Source: Clostridiaceae bacterium (GTDB lineage Bacteria > Bacillota > Clostridia > Lachnospirales > Lachnospiraceae). From it: a stretch of DNA of 48,308 nucleotides. The translations under genes and the position numbers were made by a program. The notes under the pieces are model-generated. The model ran no database searches. It had not been told where the DNA came from and worked only from the letters and a program-made list of their open reading frames with translations. Of this stretch, positions 14,963 to 22,807 are shown piece after piece (position 1 is the stretch's first letter; every line of letters begins with the position of its first letter). Location: NCBI GenBank assembly GCA_902362865.1, contig CABIYE010000026.1, forward strand, positions 1-48,308. Direction: 5' to 3'.

Positions 14963-15607
14963 ATGAATACAAGAACAAAAATGCTTACCTCAACTGCCAT
15001 GCTGTGCGCCATCGCCTACATAGCCGTTGCTGCCTGTCGGATACCCGTCGTGCTTTTTCTGAAGTACGATCCCAAAGATGTCATCATCACATTAGGAGGT
15101 CTGATCTGGGGACCGATGACCTCTTGCTTTGTGTCCGTCATTGTATCTCTGATTGAAATGTTAACCATAAGTGAAACCGGCATATTAGGGTGCTTAATGA
15201 ATATCTTATCCACCTGCTCCTTTGCCTGCACCACCTCTTTGATTTATAAAAAGAAGCATACGTTAGCAGGCGCTGTTACCGGATTGTTCGTTGGCAGCCT
15301 TACAATGGTTGTTGTCATGCTGCTGTGGAATTACCTCATCACTCCGTTTTATATGGGATACCCCAGAGAAGCCGTTGCCAGACTGCTGCTCCCGGCATTT
15401 CTTCCATATAATCTCTTAAAGGCAGGACTGAATTCTGGATTCACGTTTCTGCTATATAAACCAGTGATAACAGCGCTGAGAAAAGCAGGATACCTTGCCA
15501 CCCCCGTCAATGCCTCTGGCAAGAGACATCTTGGATTATTCCTTTTTTCAATGCTCGTTATTGTCACCTGTACATTATTCATTCTGTCCATGAATGAAAT
15601 CATATGA
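14963..15607 (+). CDS. ribU: Riboflavin ECF transporter substrate-binding subunit
   Basis: This 214-residue membrane protein has about six hydrophobic helices. The N-terminal MLTSTAMLCAIAYIAV helix, followed by PVVLFLKYDPKDVIITLGGLIWGP, is characteristic of RibU, the S component that binds riboflavin and docks to the shared EcfAA'T energising module (not encoded here). AAGGAG lies 9 bases before ATG. An FMN riboswitch and terminator precede it, which independently supports riboflavin specificity. Its stop overlaps the start of the kinase/winged-helix gene (ATGA). Confidence 0.92.
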   Translation: MNTRTKMLTSTAMLCAIAYIAVAACRIPVVLFLKYDPKDVIITLGGLIWGPMTSCFVSVIVSLIEMLTISETGILGCLMNILSTCSFACTTSLIYKKKHTLAGAVTGLFVGSLTMVVVMLLWNYLITPFYMGYPREAVARLLLPAFLPYNLLKAGLNSGFTFLLYKPVITALRKAGYLATPVNASGKRHLGLFLFSMLVIVTCTLFILSMNEII

Positions 15608-16323
15608 GGTCAAAGTCTATGGAAAAATCAAACAGCCCTGTCCCCGTTTTTGTAACAGCAGGAACCATCATACACGGACGTGGAATTGGAAAACTAATTG
15701 GAATGCCGACTGCAAATCTAAAAATCGCAGACAAAAAAGCCCTTCCTCCCGAAGGCGTTTATATTGCCACAGCCACTTTGGAAAATAAAACCTACTACGG
15801 CATTACGCACATTGGTCCCCAGCCTACCATCAGCAATGATAAAAAAATATCTGTGGAAACCCATCTCCTGAATTTCAATAAGGATATCTATGGATTGGAG
15901 ATGGAGATTCAACTTATGAAAAGGCTGCGCACTCCGCAGAAATTTGACAATCTTACCCTGCTACTGGAACAAATCCGTCTGGACTGTATTGCTGTGCAAG
16001 AGTTTTATGGCATCCGGCGGATCAGCTCACGGCTTTATATGAACGCTCAAAAACATGAGGTGAAAATTGACAACCACGCTTTATACTTATCTCCAAAAGA
16101 ATTTGATGTTTTATATCTGCTCTATTCCAGCCCTGACATTATCTTCACAAAGGAACAGATTTATGAATCGGTCTGGCACGAAGCAGCAAACGACCACTTC
16201 CATGCTGTGGAAAACACAGTTTTTCAAGTGAGGAAGAAAACTGCAGCATACGAAGATGGGTTGAATTTCATTAAAACTGTAGTTGGATATGGATACAAAT
16301 TCGACCCCGCCAACAAAGAATAA
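15604..16323 (+). CDS. Riboflavin kinase domain fused to an OmpR-type winged helix
   Basis: This is a 239-residue two-domain protein. Residues ~14-140 match the bacterial/eukaryotic-type flavokinase domain: GTIIHGRGIGK, the nucleotide/Mg motif PTANL, PEGVYIA, IGPQPT, the catalytic Glu in VETHLLNF, and a C-terminal helix. The adenylyltransferase domain of bifunctional RibF is absent. Residues ~148-235 form an OmpR/PhoB winged helix (LSPKEFDVLYLLYS, IYESVWHEAAND, VENTVFQVRKK, VVGYGYKFD). It overlaps ribU by ATGA and lies under the FMN riboswitch. It probably makes FMN and reports riboflavin/FMN status to DNA. Archaeal RbkR combines a different kinase and DNA-binding domain in the opposite order. 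Function of the fusion is inferred. Confidence 0.85.
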   Translation: MRSKSMEKSNSPVPVFVTAGTIIHGRGIGKLIGMPTANLKIADKKALPPEGVYIATATLENKTYYGITHIGPQPTISNDKKISVETHLLNFNKDIYGLEMEIQLMKRLRTPQKFDNLTLLLEQIRLDCIAVQEFYGIRRISSRLYMNAQKHEVKIDNHALYLSPKEFDVLYLLYSSPDIIFTKEQIYESVWHEAANDHFHAVENTVFQVRKKTAAYEDGLNFIKTVVGYGYKFDPANKE

Positions 16324-16363
16324 CAGCTATCCCCGTCATTTTGCAAAACGCTCTTTAAGCAGA

Positions 16364-16408
16364 CTGCTGATACATGAAGCTTTCCCATGTGCCAGCAGCC
16401 TTTATTTT
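16364..16408. terminator. Terminator after the ribU operon
   Basis: CTGCTGATACATG (16364-16376) pairs, with two mismatches, with CATGTGCCAGCAG (16386-16398), followed by TTTATTTT. It ends the plus-strand operon and touches the stop of the convergent gene. Confidence 0.7.
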
Positions 16409-16826
16409 AATACACCTCATCAAAATACCCAATGAACACCGACATCCGGAGCAGCCCATCCTTAATAGAAAACGTCACGTTCTCCGCCCGCTCTGCGATT
16501 TCCTTTAACAGCGTCAACGCCTCCCGGTCACAGAACTCAAAATGCTCCAGGTACAGATCAATGGTCGTCTGCCATTTCTGATAATCCACCTCGCCCCGGA
16601 TTCTTCCTCCGAACTGCCGGACATAAGCATCACACTCCCCAAGCAGATATTCATAATCTGCTTTTTCCTTTGGAACCACACGCTTTGGTATTTTATTCAT
16701 TTCTTCTTGGTACTTCTGAAAGAACCCAACCTCCATCAACGTGTCCAGAAAATCCTTCCCCTCTGACTTATCGCTTCGCTCCCGGAATTCTTCTCCATAG
16801 TCTTTTTCATATATTTCGTTTTCCAT
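16407..16826 (-). CDS. Hypothetical acidic cytoplasmic protein
   Basis: 139 residues from ATG 16826 (GGAAAGGGTG upstream; a GTG nine bases earlier is possible). The protein is acidic and largely helical, without signal peptide or membrane segment, and ends with a strand-rich stretch (AENVTFSIKDGLLRMSVFIG). No family was recognised. Its promoter (ATGACA-N17-TATGGT, complement of 16876-16904) shares the TATGGTAACAT element with two flavodoxin genes, hinting at common expression. Confidence 0.6.
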   Translation of the reverse strand: MENEIYEKDYGEEFRERSDKSEGKDFLDTLMEVGFFQKYQEEMNKIPKRVVPKEKADYEYLLGECDAYVRQFGGRIRGEVDYQKWQTTIDLYLEHFEFCDREALTLLKEIAERAENVTFSIKDGLLRMSVFIGYFDEVY

Positions 16827-16952
16827 GATTCGCACCCTTTCCTGTAGAATAATTTACCACTACGGGTAGGATGTTACCATAGATTTCTTATTATTCGTTG
16901 TCATGGAAGATAACTTTATGGGTCTATATTGATAAGTTTATCGGTCTTTTCT

Positions 16953-17432
16953 TTAAATGCCGAACCCTTCTGCCCATGCTTTCAGTTCTTCCGCACTTGC
17001 GTCCGCAGGGAATCGCTTTCCTTCCTTTAATTCTGCTCCCGGATAAGAAACCGCCAGTTCCTTGTTTGTGTTCCCCATACCGCTGCTACCTGAAGTTGCC
17101 AGAGGAATAATCGTCTTTCCAGTCAGATCGTATTGCTCCAGAAACGTGTTCACAATAGTCGGGGCGACGTACCACCAGATAGGGAAGGCTGTGAAAATCA
17201 AGGAATACATCTCCATGTTTTCCACTTTATTTGCAACAGTGGGCCGGAATGACTTATCATTCATTTCCACACTGCTGCGGCTCTTTTTATTCATCCAGTC
17301 CAGATCAGCGTCCGTGTATGGAACCTCCGGCTGAATCTCATGTAAATCTGCTCCGATTGCTTTTGCAAGCCGTTCTGCCAGTTTCGCTGTTACGCCACTG
17401 GCACTGAAATACGCTACTAATACTTTGCTCAT
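16953..17432 (-). CDS. Flavodoxin
   Basis: 159 residues from ATG 17432 (AAAGGTGAGG upstream). The FMN phosphate-binding loop is represented by YFSASGVTAK near the N-terminus. TAFPIWWYVAPTIVNTFLEQ and TSGSSGMGN form the flavin-binding edges, and the length fits a short-chain flavodoxin-like reductase partner. It carries FMN and moves electrons in the cytoplasm. It stands alone with its own promoter (TTTGCC-N17-TATGGT, complement of 17481-17509). Confidence 0.85.
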   Translation of the reverse strand: MSKVLVAYFSASGVTAKLAERLAKAIGADLHEIQPEVPYTDADLDWMNKKSRSSVEMNDKSFRPTVANKVENMEMYSLIFTAFPIWWYVAPTIVNTFLEQYDLTGKTIIPLATSGSSGMGNTNKELAVSYPGAELKEGKRFPADASAEELKAWAEGFGI

Positions 17433-17480
17433 AATCAATACCTCACCTTTCCTGAAAATCATATTTTATCTCTGTGTTTT

Positions 17481-17509
17481 ACCATAGAATACCATAAATC
17501 CGAGGCAAA
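17481..17509 (-). promoter_or_regulatory. Flavodoxin promoter with TATGGT -10
   Basis: TTTGCC (complement of 17504-17509), 17-base spacer, TATGGT (complement of 17481-17486). TATGGTA is repeated 10 bp upstream (complement of 17491-17496). Similar -10 regions precede 16826 and 31896. Confidence 0.5.
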
Positions 17510-17544
17510 TGCACCCTATCGTTTTTTGAGTATGGGTAATCGTT

Positions 17545-17576
17545 AAAAATGCACCCTCAAACGCTCAAAGGGTGCA
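17545..17576 (-). terminator. Terminator of the decayed FMN operon
   Basis: TGCACCCT and AGGGTGCA arms (17550-17557 and 17569-17576) are followed on the minus strand by TTTTT. The last codons of the truncated flavodoxin ORF are encoded inside this hairpin, which shows that the gene's 3' part was deleted up to the terminator. Confidence 0.75.
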
Positions 17577-18000
17577 TTGTATCAATTTATGGTACGCAAG
17601 CCAGATGGGATATCCCACGAAGATCGTGTCATATTCCTCGACATTATCCACGGATACAGTAATCTCCGGGTGTACGCCATCCAGAATTTCAGTTTCCGCT
17701 TCTTCCTGTAAATCCCCATATTCCTCAGCCCGCTGAATCTCCGCCAGATCTCCACCGGTATATTCCGCAATCATCTGCGCTACTTCCTCCGTATTTCCTG
17801 TATAGGAGAAATATGCAATCAAAACATTTTCACCATTTGTATCTGTTGTCTCCTGTTCTTCTGCAGGTTCCTCACTTACAGTTTCATCCGCCGCAGAAGA
17901 TGTTTCTGCGGAAGAATTGCTGTTGCCACAGGCGGCCAGCACGAAGCCAAAAGACATCACTAAAGTAAGAAATAAAAGGCTTTTTCTTCCCGGAAATTCG
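17565..18000 (-). pseudogene. Truncated lipoprotein flavodoxin
   Basis: The frame encodes a lipoprotein signal (SLLFLTLVMSFGFVLAACGN, lipobox Cys), a Ser/Glu-rich linker, and the first half of a flavodoxin (VLIAYFSYTGNTEEVAQMIAE, DTIFVGYPIW). It then ends in terminator-derived residues. The second flavin-binding loop and last ~70 residues are missing. The true start is also lost: the signal peptide is joined to part of a DUF4405 gene. Its intact relatives are extracytoplasmic FMN proteins. Confidence 0.8.
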
Positions 18001-18240
18001 GATATGCATGCCTCCATGAAAAGATACCAGGATCATTCCCCATGCACCCGCAGCCACCTGCCATGGCCGGATTACATATGCCTCTCTCATTCCCAACAAG
18101 GGTGCAAAAACGCTCTGGGACAGATAGATTCCTGTTCCCATGGCTGTTAACATACAGAGCAGCGTTAAAAGATTGATGATCCGCATCATGTTCCGAAAGC
18201 CAGAATACTTTCCTTTGGGAATATTTTTATACCATCTGAG
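18001..18240 (-). pseudogene. DUF4405 (cytochrome b-like membrane) gene remnant
   Basis: The open frame reads WYKNIPKGKYSGFRNMMRII, then a helix INLLTLLCMLTAMGTGIYLS, SVFAPLLGMRE and the start of the heme-ligand helix (LVSFHGGMH). These are the middle of a DUF4405 protein, a three- to four-helix cytochrome-like membrane domain often found beside flavodoxins. The 5' third and the 3' end are gone, with junctions to a CMD remnant and the lipoprotein flavodoxin. Confidence 0.7.
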
Positions 18241-18348
18241 AAAAATTTGCTACAATATCTACACATTCCGGGTCAGTATTTTGCAGAGTACTTTCTACGT
18301 CATCAAATAAATAGAAGGTTCTCTTTTCTTTTTCACTTCATCGTTCAT
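18241..18348 (-). pseudogene. CMD-family gene remnant
   Basis: A start ATGAACGATGAA overlaps the ferredoxin stop (ATGA at 18348-18345), but the frame stops after 17 codons. In another frame FDDVESTLQNTDPECVDIVANF follows, matching the N-terminal region of the carboxymuconolactone-decarboxylase protein encoded at 30621 (LQETDPEFVERFDNF). At least one deletion causes the frame change. Only about 30 codons survive. Confidence 0.55.
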
Positions 18349-18783
18349 TTCACTACCTCACTTTCCTGTGACAACTGGCAATTTGCTTCCATAATCTCAC
18401 CAAGGGAAATATGCTCATTACGATAACGGGCAGCCGGATTTACCTCCGGAATCGTAAGCCGAATTGCCTTCTGCGGACAGGCATGTGCACAGGCCAGGCA
18501 GGTCTGGCAATTTCCCGAAATATGCACTACTTTTCCATCTGCCATATGAATGGAGAAAGAAGGGCATACCCTTTCACAGATACCGCAGCCAACACAACCT
18601 TCCGTTATCCGAAGAAGATGCTGCCATGCATCTGCGGGCATCCGGCTCATGCGGTTAAGGAACTGTTGGTGTGCAGCACGGTCTGTATCCGTGACCTCTG
18701 AAAAAAAGCGCCTTTTTCCAAAAATTCCTTAACCATAGGCGGCACTTCATGCCCGTATACCGGGGCAACAACACCGATGGTAC
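18345..18783 (-). pseudogene. EFR1-type flavodoxin/ferredoxin gene with internal deletion
   Basis: The 3' part encodes two 4Fe-4S clusters (CVGCGICERVCP and CQTCLACAHACP) and the typical tail ARYRNEHISLGEIMEANCQ. The 5' part, in another frame, encodes the flavodoxin-like TIGVVAPVYGHEVPPMVKEFL. The ~100 residues between are missing and the frames do not match. Intact EFR1 proteins are ~260-residue fused flavodoxin/ferredoxins. A short in-frame ATG (18650) could still give a 101-residue ferredoxin. Confidence 0.75.
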
Positions 18784-19163
18784 AATTATAATGTAAACCA
18801 CGAAAAAAATAACCCAGATTAGCCTTACAGCAAAAGAATTTCGCGTTGGACGGACCTACAAGGATTTTCAGAAATATATCCAGAATATTGATAAACGGAA
18901 GAAACATTCCGAAAGATTCAATGAGCTGATTTATTGGCATAAACACTTCAAACATAGGAAGCAGAATAAAATAATTTGCAATCGCTGCCGTAATCCCCAT
19001 GACTACGCTCCCGGCAATGCAGGAAATCGGACATAAGCGGAACCGAAAATTCCGCAAAGGCCATAATATACGATATTGCGGCAAGCATGGCCGTCATAGT
19101 GACTTTTCTTACTGTCGGCGTTGTATTCTGTTTTTTTACTGATAATGAAATTGTCTTACTCAT
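18784..19163 (-). pseudogene. ribU-like ECF transporter gene with internal deletions
   Basis: ATG 19163 opens a frame with the RibU-type N-terminus (VRKVTMTAMLAAISYIMAF and EFSVPL). A frame jump around 19025 leads to CIAGSVVMGITAAIANYFIL and FEVFMPINQLIESFG, the later helices. Another junction at ~18785 joins the EFR1 remnant. About half of the ~200-residue transporter is missing. The FMN riboswitch directly upstream identifies the original substrate as riboflavin. Confidence 0.8.
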
Positions 19164-19194
19164 AATTCTCCTCTTTGAGATATGATTTGGATTA

Positions 19195-19230
19195 AGAGAA
19201 GAACCCCGCAGGTTCTTTTTTCTGCGGGGC
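19195..19230 (-). terminator. Expression-platform terminator of the second FMN riboswitch
   Basis: CCCCGCA/TGCGGGG arms (complement of 19204-19210 and 19223-19229) follow the aptamer on the minus strand and run into TTCTTCTCTT. The position between aptamer and ribU remnant fits a riboswitch-controlled terminator. Confidence 0.75.
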
Positions 19231-19240
19231 TTCTCCTGTC

Positions 19241-19358
19241 ATATCTTCTTCCATCCGGACTTTTACCGTCGGTAGTGGAATTTCACCACATCAGCCGTTT
19301 ACCAGCGGTTCGCAGACTTTACTGCCGGTCAGGGATTACACCTTGCCCCGAAGATTAC
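19241..19358 (-). promoter_or_regulatory. FMN riboswitch of the decayed ribU operon
   Basis: The minus strand shows the RFN blocks in order: ATCTTCGGGGCAAGGTG, AATCCC, ACCGGCAGTAAAGTCTGCGA, GGTGAAATTCCAC, CCGACGGTAAAAGTCCGGAT and GGAAGAAGAT. The aptamer looks fully intact although every gene behind it is broken. Confidence 0.93.
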
Positions 19359-19389
19359 TTCTCTTTTACTTTAATCAATCAACATTTTC

Positions 19390-19785
19390 TTAAAATTCAT
19401 AAGGCGGATTACCGGAAAAATCTGCGATTACACCATGCGGATTTTCCAGATAGAAAACCTCAAAAATCGGGTTATCCGCGGTCTGATACTGTCCCTTGAC
19501 AATCGGGTTTGCGATGCACATTTCCTTTACCGCCATGTTGTTTTCAAATACCGCCTTGCCATGCAGGCGAATCCACGCGTAAGACGGACTGGAAACAGAA
19601 ATCTCAATTTCAGGATTCTCCAGCATATCCTTGTAAACATCCTTTGTGTTGTTAGTGCAGAACCACAGCTTACCGTCCATTTCCCCTGCGAACATGAACG
19701 GCCGACATTTTGCCTTTCCGTCACGGCCTACCGTTGCCAGATACTGAACCGGGTTCTCATTTAAAAATTCAATTACTTTCTTCAT
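19390..19785 (-). CDS. Pyridoxamine 5'-phosphate oxidase-like flavoprotein
   Basis: 131 residues from ATG 19785 (GGAGG, 8 bases upstream). VIEFLNENPVQYLATVGRDGKAKCRPF and LWFCTNNTKDVYKDML are the FMN-binding strand pattern of the small split-barrel PNPOx-like family. IADFSGNPPYEF ends the chain. Members bind FMN or F420 and reduce small molecules; the substrate cannot be told. It is divergent from an HxlR regulator with a shared operator. Its 3' end lies 31 bases before the FMN riboswitch, but the gene is not part of that operon. Confidence 0.82.
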   Translation of the reverse strand: MKKVIEFLNENPVQYLATVGRDGKAKCRPFMFAGEMDGKLWFCTNNTKDVYKDMLENPEIEISVSSPSYAWIRLHGKAVFENNMAVKEMCIANPIVKGQYQTADNPIFEVFYLENPHGVIADFSGNPPYEF

Positions 19786-19891
19786 GGGATCTACCTCCAA
19801 ATTTATTTTATTTTGTTTTTAGGCTTTCGCCTTTGTTGATTATATTGTAGCAATCCTTCTTTTTTCTGTGAAGTACGCACAATATTGTGGT

Positions 19892-19913
19892 ATAGTTACC
19901 TATAGGATACTAT
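19892..19913. promoter_or_regulatory. Palindromic operator between HxlR and PNPOx-like genes
   Basis: A 22-bp dyad made of ATAGT-TA-CC, central TATA and GG-AT-ACTAT is symmetric except at two positions. It covers the start of the HxlR transcript and lies about 20 bp upstream of the PNPOx -35 (TTCACA-N17-TACAAT on the minus strand). It fits autorepression and control of the divergent gene by HxlR. Confidence 0.6.
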
Positions 19914-19929
19914 GAAAGGAGTTCATTAT

Positions 19930-20283
19930 ATGGAAACCACGAAAGAAATTGCCAGTAAACCGGCAAAAACATTACCAGATTGTCCGGTAGAGACAACTTT
20001 AACCTTAATCAGTGATAAGTGGAAAGTATTAATCCTGAGGGATTTATTGCCCGGAACCAAACGCTTCGGAGAATTAAAAAAATCCATCGGGCATGTGTCA
20101 CAGAAAGTTCTGACTACGCAGCTTCGTCAGATGGAAGAAAGCGGTCTGGTTACCCGTACCGTTTTCCCGGAAGTTCCTCCCCATGTAGAATACACACTGA
20201 CAGAGCTTGGCTACAGCCTCAAACCCATTTTAGATGCAATGTGGGAGTGGGGAGAAAATTACAAAGCAAATAATTCACAATAA
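19930..20283 (+). CDS. HxlR-family transcriptional regulator
   Basis: 117 residues from ATG 19930 (AAAGGAG, 8 bases upstream). It is a stand-alone winged helix with the family Cys near the start (LPDCPVETTLTLISDKWKVLILRDLL), recognition helix (HVSQKVLTTQLRQMEESGLV) and wing ending VEYTLTELGYSL. HxlR proteins often sense aldehydes, quinones or redox stress through the N-terminal Cys. It is divergent from the PNPOx-like flavoprotein across a palindrome. Confidence 0.88.
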   Translation: METTKEIASKPAKTLPDCPVETTLTLISDKWKVLILRDLLPGTKRFGELKKSIGHVSQKVLTTQLRQMEESGLVTRTVFPEVPPHVEYTLTELGYSLKPILDAMWEWGENYKANNSQ

Positions 20284-20308
20284 CCAACATCCGGTTAAAT
20301 TGACGATA

Positions 20309-20345
20309 GAGTTTTCACCCCTTTTCCATCCAAAGGGGTAAACTC
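20309..20345. terminator. Bidirectional terminator between hxlR and the kinase gene
   Basis: GAGTTTTCACCCCTTT and AAAGGGGTAAACTC pair over ~14 bp between two convergent genes. The rest of 20284-20422 shows nothing else. Confidence 0.7.
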
Positions 20346-20422
20346 CATCTGAAAGCAAATCCATCAACCACTTCCATTTATTCGCTTTTTCAATCCGCAT
20401 TACCAACTTAATGATTCACCAT

Positions 20423-21382
20423 TCAAATACGATTAAAAATAAGGGAGCAAACTTCTTCTTTATTTGGCATAGAACAAATTGCACCTTTCCGGGTTGTAAC
20501 AATAGATGCGGCAGCATTTGCAAACAACAGCATTTGCTTCAATTGATCCTTTTTCAAATTATCTAACCCATGCTCCAATATAAAACCAAGAACGCTGGCA
20601 CAAAACGTATCCCCCGCCCCTGTAGTATCAACAGTATCTTTGCTAAGAAACGGCTGCCCAAAGATTTTTTCATTAGAATAATACGAAATGCTTCCGTTTT
20701 TACCTAATGTCACATTAATCAGTTTTGCCTTGGAATGTTCCCTTATTATCTTTACGCCCTGATCGTAATCATTTGTCCCAGTGAGCCATTTTATTTCATC
20801 GTCAGCAATCTTCAGAATGTCGCACTCTCGTATTCCATACCAGATGGCTGTCTTTGCCTGCTCCAAATCGGCCCACAATGGTTTTCTTAAATTAGGGTCA
20901 AAAGAAATCCACTTTCCTAATTCTTTTGCATATCTAACTGCAGCCTTTGTCGCTGAAGCGGCTGGTTCATCTGTCAACGAAAGGGATCCAAAATGAAAAA
21001 TGCGGCAATTTTCGATCAGTTCTTTGCAAACATCTTTCTCCTCCAGCATGATGTCAGCCCCCGGTTTTCTATAAAATGAAAAGTCCCTGTCTCCATCTGC
21101 CATCGTATGTACAATCGCGAGTGTAGTATTCGCTCCTTTATCATAAATCAAGCCTTTATCAGAAATGCCGATTCTTTTAATCGTACCCCCAAGCATCTTC
21201 CCGAAATAGTCATCTCCTACTTTCCCTATAAAAGCAGTCTTATAGCCTAAACCAGCCAACATTGACAGCACATTACATGGCGCTCCTCCCGGATTTGCTT
21301 CAAATATCGGATTTCCATTGGAACTGCTGCCATTTTGAATGAAATCAACCAGCAGTTCGCCTAATGCAACAACATCATACAT
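20423..21382 (-). CDS. PfkB-family carbohydrate kinase (probable fructokinase)
   Basis: This 319-residue kinase has an N-terminal ALGELLVDFI, a sugar-binding GGAPCNV, ISFDPNLRKPLW and the C-terminal ATP/anion-hole motif DTTGAGDTFCASVL. Its gene overlaps the transporter stop by 8 bp and follows a sorbitol-type dehydrogenase. A role in phosphorylating fructose made by sorbitol oxidation to fructose 6-phosphate is the simplest reading. Ribokinase-like specificity cannot be excluded. Confidence 0.85.
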   Translation of the reverse strand: MYDVVALGELLVDFIQNGSSSNGNPIFEANPGGAPCNVLSMLAGLGYKTAFIGKVGDDYFGKMLGGTIKRIGISDKGLIYDKGANTTLAIVHTMADGDRDFSFYRKPGADIMLEEKDVCKELIENCRIFHFGSLSLTDEPAASATKAAVRYAKELGKWISFDPNLRKPLWADLEQAKTAIWYGIRECDILKIADDEIKWLTGTNDYDQGVKIIREHSKAKLINVTLGKNGSISYYSNEKIFGQPFLSKDTVDTTGAGDTFCASVLGFILEHGLDNLKKDQLKQMLLFANAAASIVTTRKGAICSMPNKEEVCSLIFNRI

Positions 21383-22751
21383 GATTGCTCCCTCCCTTTC
21401 TTACCTGTATTTCCTGCACAATCTTATTATATGTTTTCTTATTTAACCGATAAAAATACAAGACTACAGCCGTTACAATCCAAAGTATCCCCGGAACCGT
21501 TGTAAACGAATGCTTGATAACCGACAGTACTGCTGCATTCTGCTGCTGGTTTGCAGCATATCCGAACACACCTAAAATTCCTGCAAGCACGGAAGTTCCA
21601 ATCGCCATTCCGATTTTATTTCCCAGTGAAATAAATGCATACTGAAATCCGTCATTTCTAAGCCCGGTCTTCCACTCTCCATACTCCACACAGTCCGGAA
21701 CAATCGCATAGATTGCAGTATTAAAACCCGAAAAGAAAAATTGTGCCAGACAAGAAAACGCATAAAATGGAACAGGGGACTCTCCAACTGTAAAAAAGTA
21801 CATACTGAACATACTGATTCCCGTCAACAGTGCAAAAATGGATGCAGACTGGCCTTTATTATTTGTAAGCCGAAATACAAACGGGAAACAGGCTGCACCA
21901 ATAATGGATGGAAGAATGATAAACATGGAATAGGTGCTGAATAGCGCTTTATTCCCCTCCACATAGGTAAAATAGTATAATGCATCCGCATTTCTCCCAT
22001 AAAGTGTCACACCAAACAGAAACTGCCCTGCAACAGCAATCATATAAGGACGATTCTTTATCACAGCTCCTAATTGAACCTTTAAGGGAATTTTTTCTTT
22101 CTCCGGTACGTCCACCACTTCCTTTGTTTTAGCGAAGCAGAAGATATGACATGCCGCAAAAATACATCCATATAAAACAGCGATCAGCAAATATCCCCTT
22201 TTATCATTTCCATTACCAAGTACCGCAATCAGTGGAACCGTCACGATATTGATAATACCAATCGCAATCATTGCGCTGACAGATCGAAATGTATTGATTT
22301 TAGCACGTTCCTCTATATTTTGCGTCATTGCTCCGCACAACGTGCCATAAGGAATATTCACACAAGTATAGCCTAAAACAAGAATGCAATAAGTAATTGC
22401 CATATAAATAATCTTGGCAGTAGATGGCCAATCCGGATGCGCCCAGAATGTCAGAATCAATACAATTGCTGTCAATGGTGCCGCAATCAGCAGCCACGGT
22501 CTGTATCTCCCCCATTTTGTATGCGTTTTATCACTTAACCCGCCAATAACCGGATCATTAATCGCATCCCAAAATCGTGAGAACAACATCAAGCCTGCTA
22601 CGGCTCCCATACTAATCCCAAAAACATCTGTATAGAAAATCATCAGGAAATTTCCTACAAACATCCAACTGAAATTACATCCTACATCGCCCATACCGTA
22701 TGCAATTTTACTAATCAACGGCACTTTTACGTTTGTATCTTTCTGATCCAT
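21375..22751 (-). CDS. GPH-family (MelB-like) sugar/polyol:cation symporter
   Basis: 458 residues from ATG 22751 (GGGG site 8 bases upstream) with about 12 membrane helices. IAYGMGDVGCNFSW, the helix 2/3 motif SRFWDAINDPVIGGLSDKTHTKWGRYRPW and WKTGLRNDGF near helix 10/11 are typical of GPH symporters. These import glycosides, pentosides or polyols with Na+ or H+. The operon suggests sorbitol or a related polyol as substrate. Confidence 0.88.
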   Translation of the reverse strand: MDQKDTNVKVPLISKIAYGMGDVGCNFSWMFVGNFLMIFYTDVFGISMGAVAGLMLFSRFWDAINDPVIGGLSDKTHTKWGRYRPWLLIAAPLTAIVLILTFWAHPDWPSTAKIIYMAITYCILVLGYTCVNIPYGTLCGAMTQNIEERAKINTFRSVSAMIAIGIINIVTVPLIAVLGNGNDKRGYLLIAVLYGCIFAACHIFCFAKTKEVVDVPEKEKIPLKVQLGAVIKNRPYMIAVAGQFLFGVTLYGRNADALYYFTYVEGNKALFSTYSMFIILPSIIGAACFPFVFRLTNNKGQSASIFALLTGISMFSMYFFTVGESPVPFYAFSCLAQFFFSGFNTAIYAIVPDCVEYGEWKTGLRNDGFQYAFISLGNKIGMAIGTSVLAGILGVFGYAANQQQNAAVLSVIKHSFTTVPGILWIVTAVVLYFYRLNKKTYNKIVQEIQVRKGGSNHV

Positions 22752-22807
22752 TACAATCCCCTTTACCATTTATAAATACTGGCCGAACTCTGCTTTTGAC
22801 TCTTCTC

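Noticed and set aside
14722..15012. Minus-strand ORFs over the FMN riboswitch and ribU start
   Set aside because: They are antisense to a structured RNA with all RFN consensus blocks and lack start signals.
16407..16826. Antitoxin or phage gene
   Set aside because: The protein is acidic and small, but no toxin partner, phage neighbour or recognisable motif is present.
18948..19163. Complete small membrane protein
   Set aside because: The frame is only the first half of a RibU-type transporter and continues in another frame; it is a deletion remnant.
19390..19785. PNPOx-like gene as a member of the FMN-riboswitch operon
   Set aside because: It lies upstream of the aptamer on the same strand, with its own promoter toward hxlR; the riboswitch controls the genes after it.
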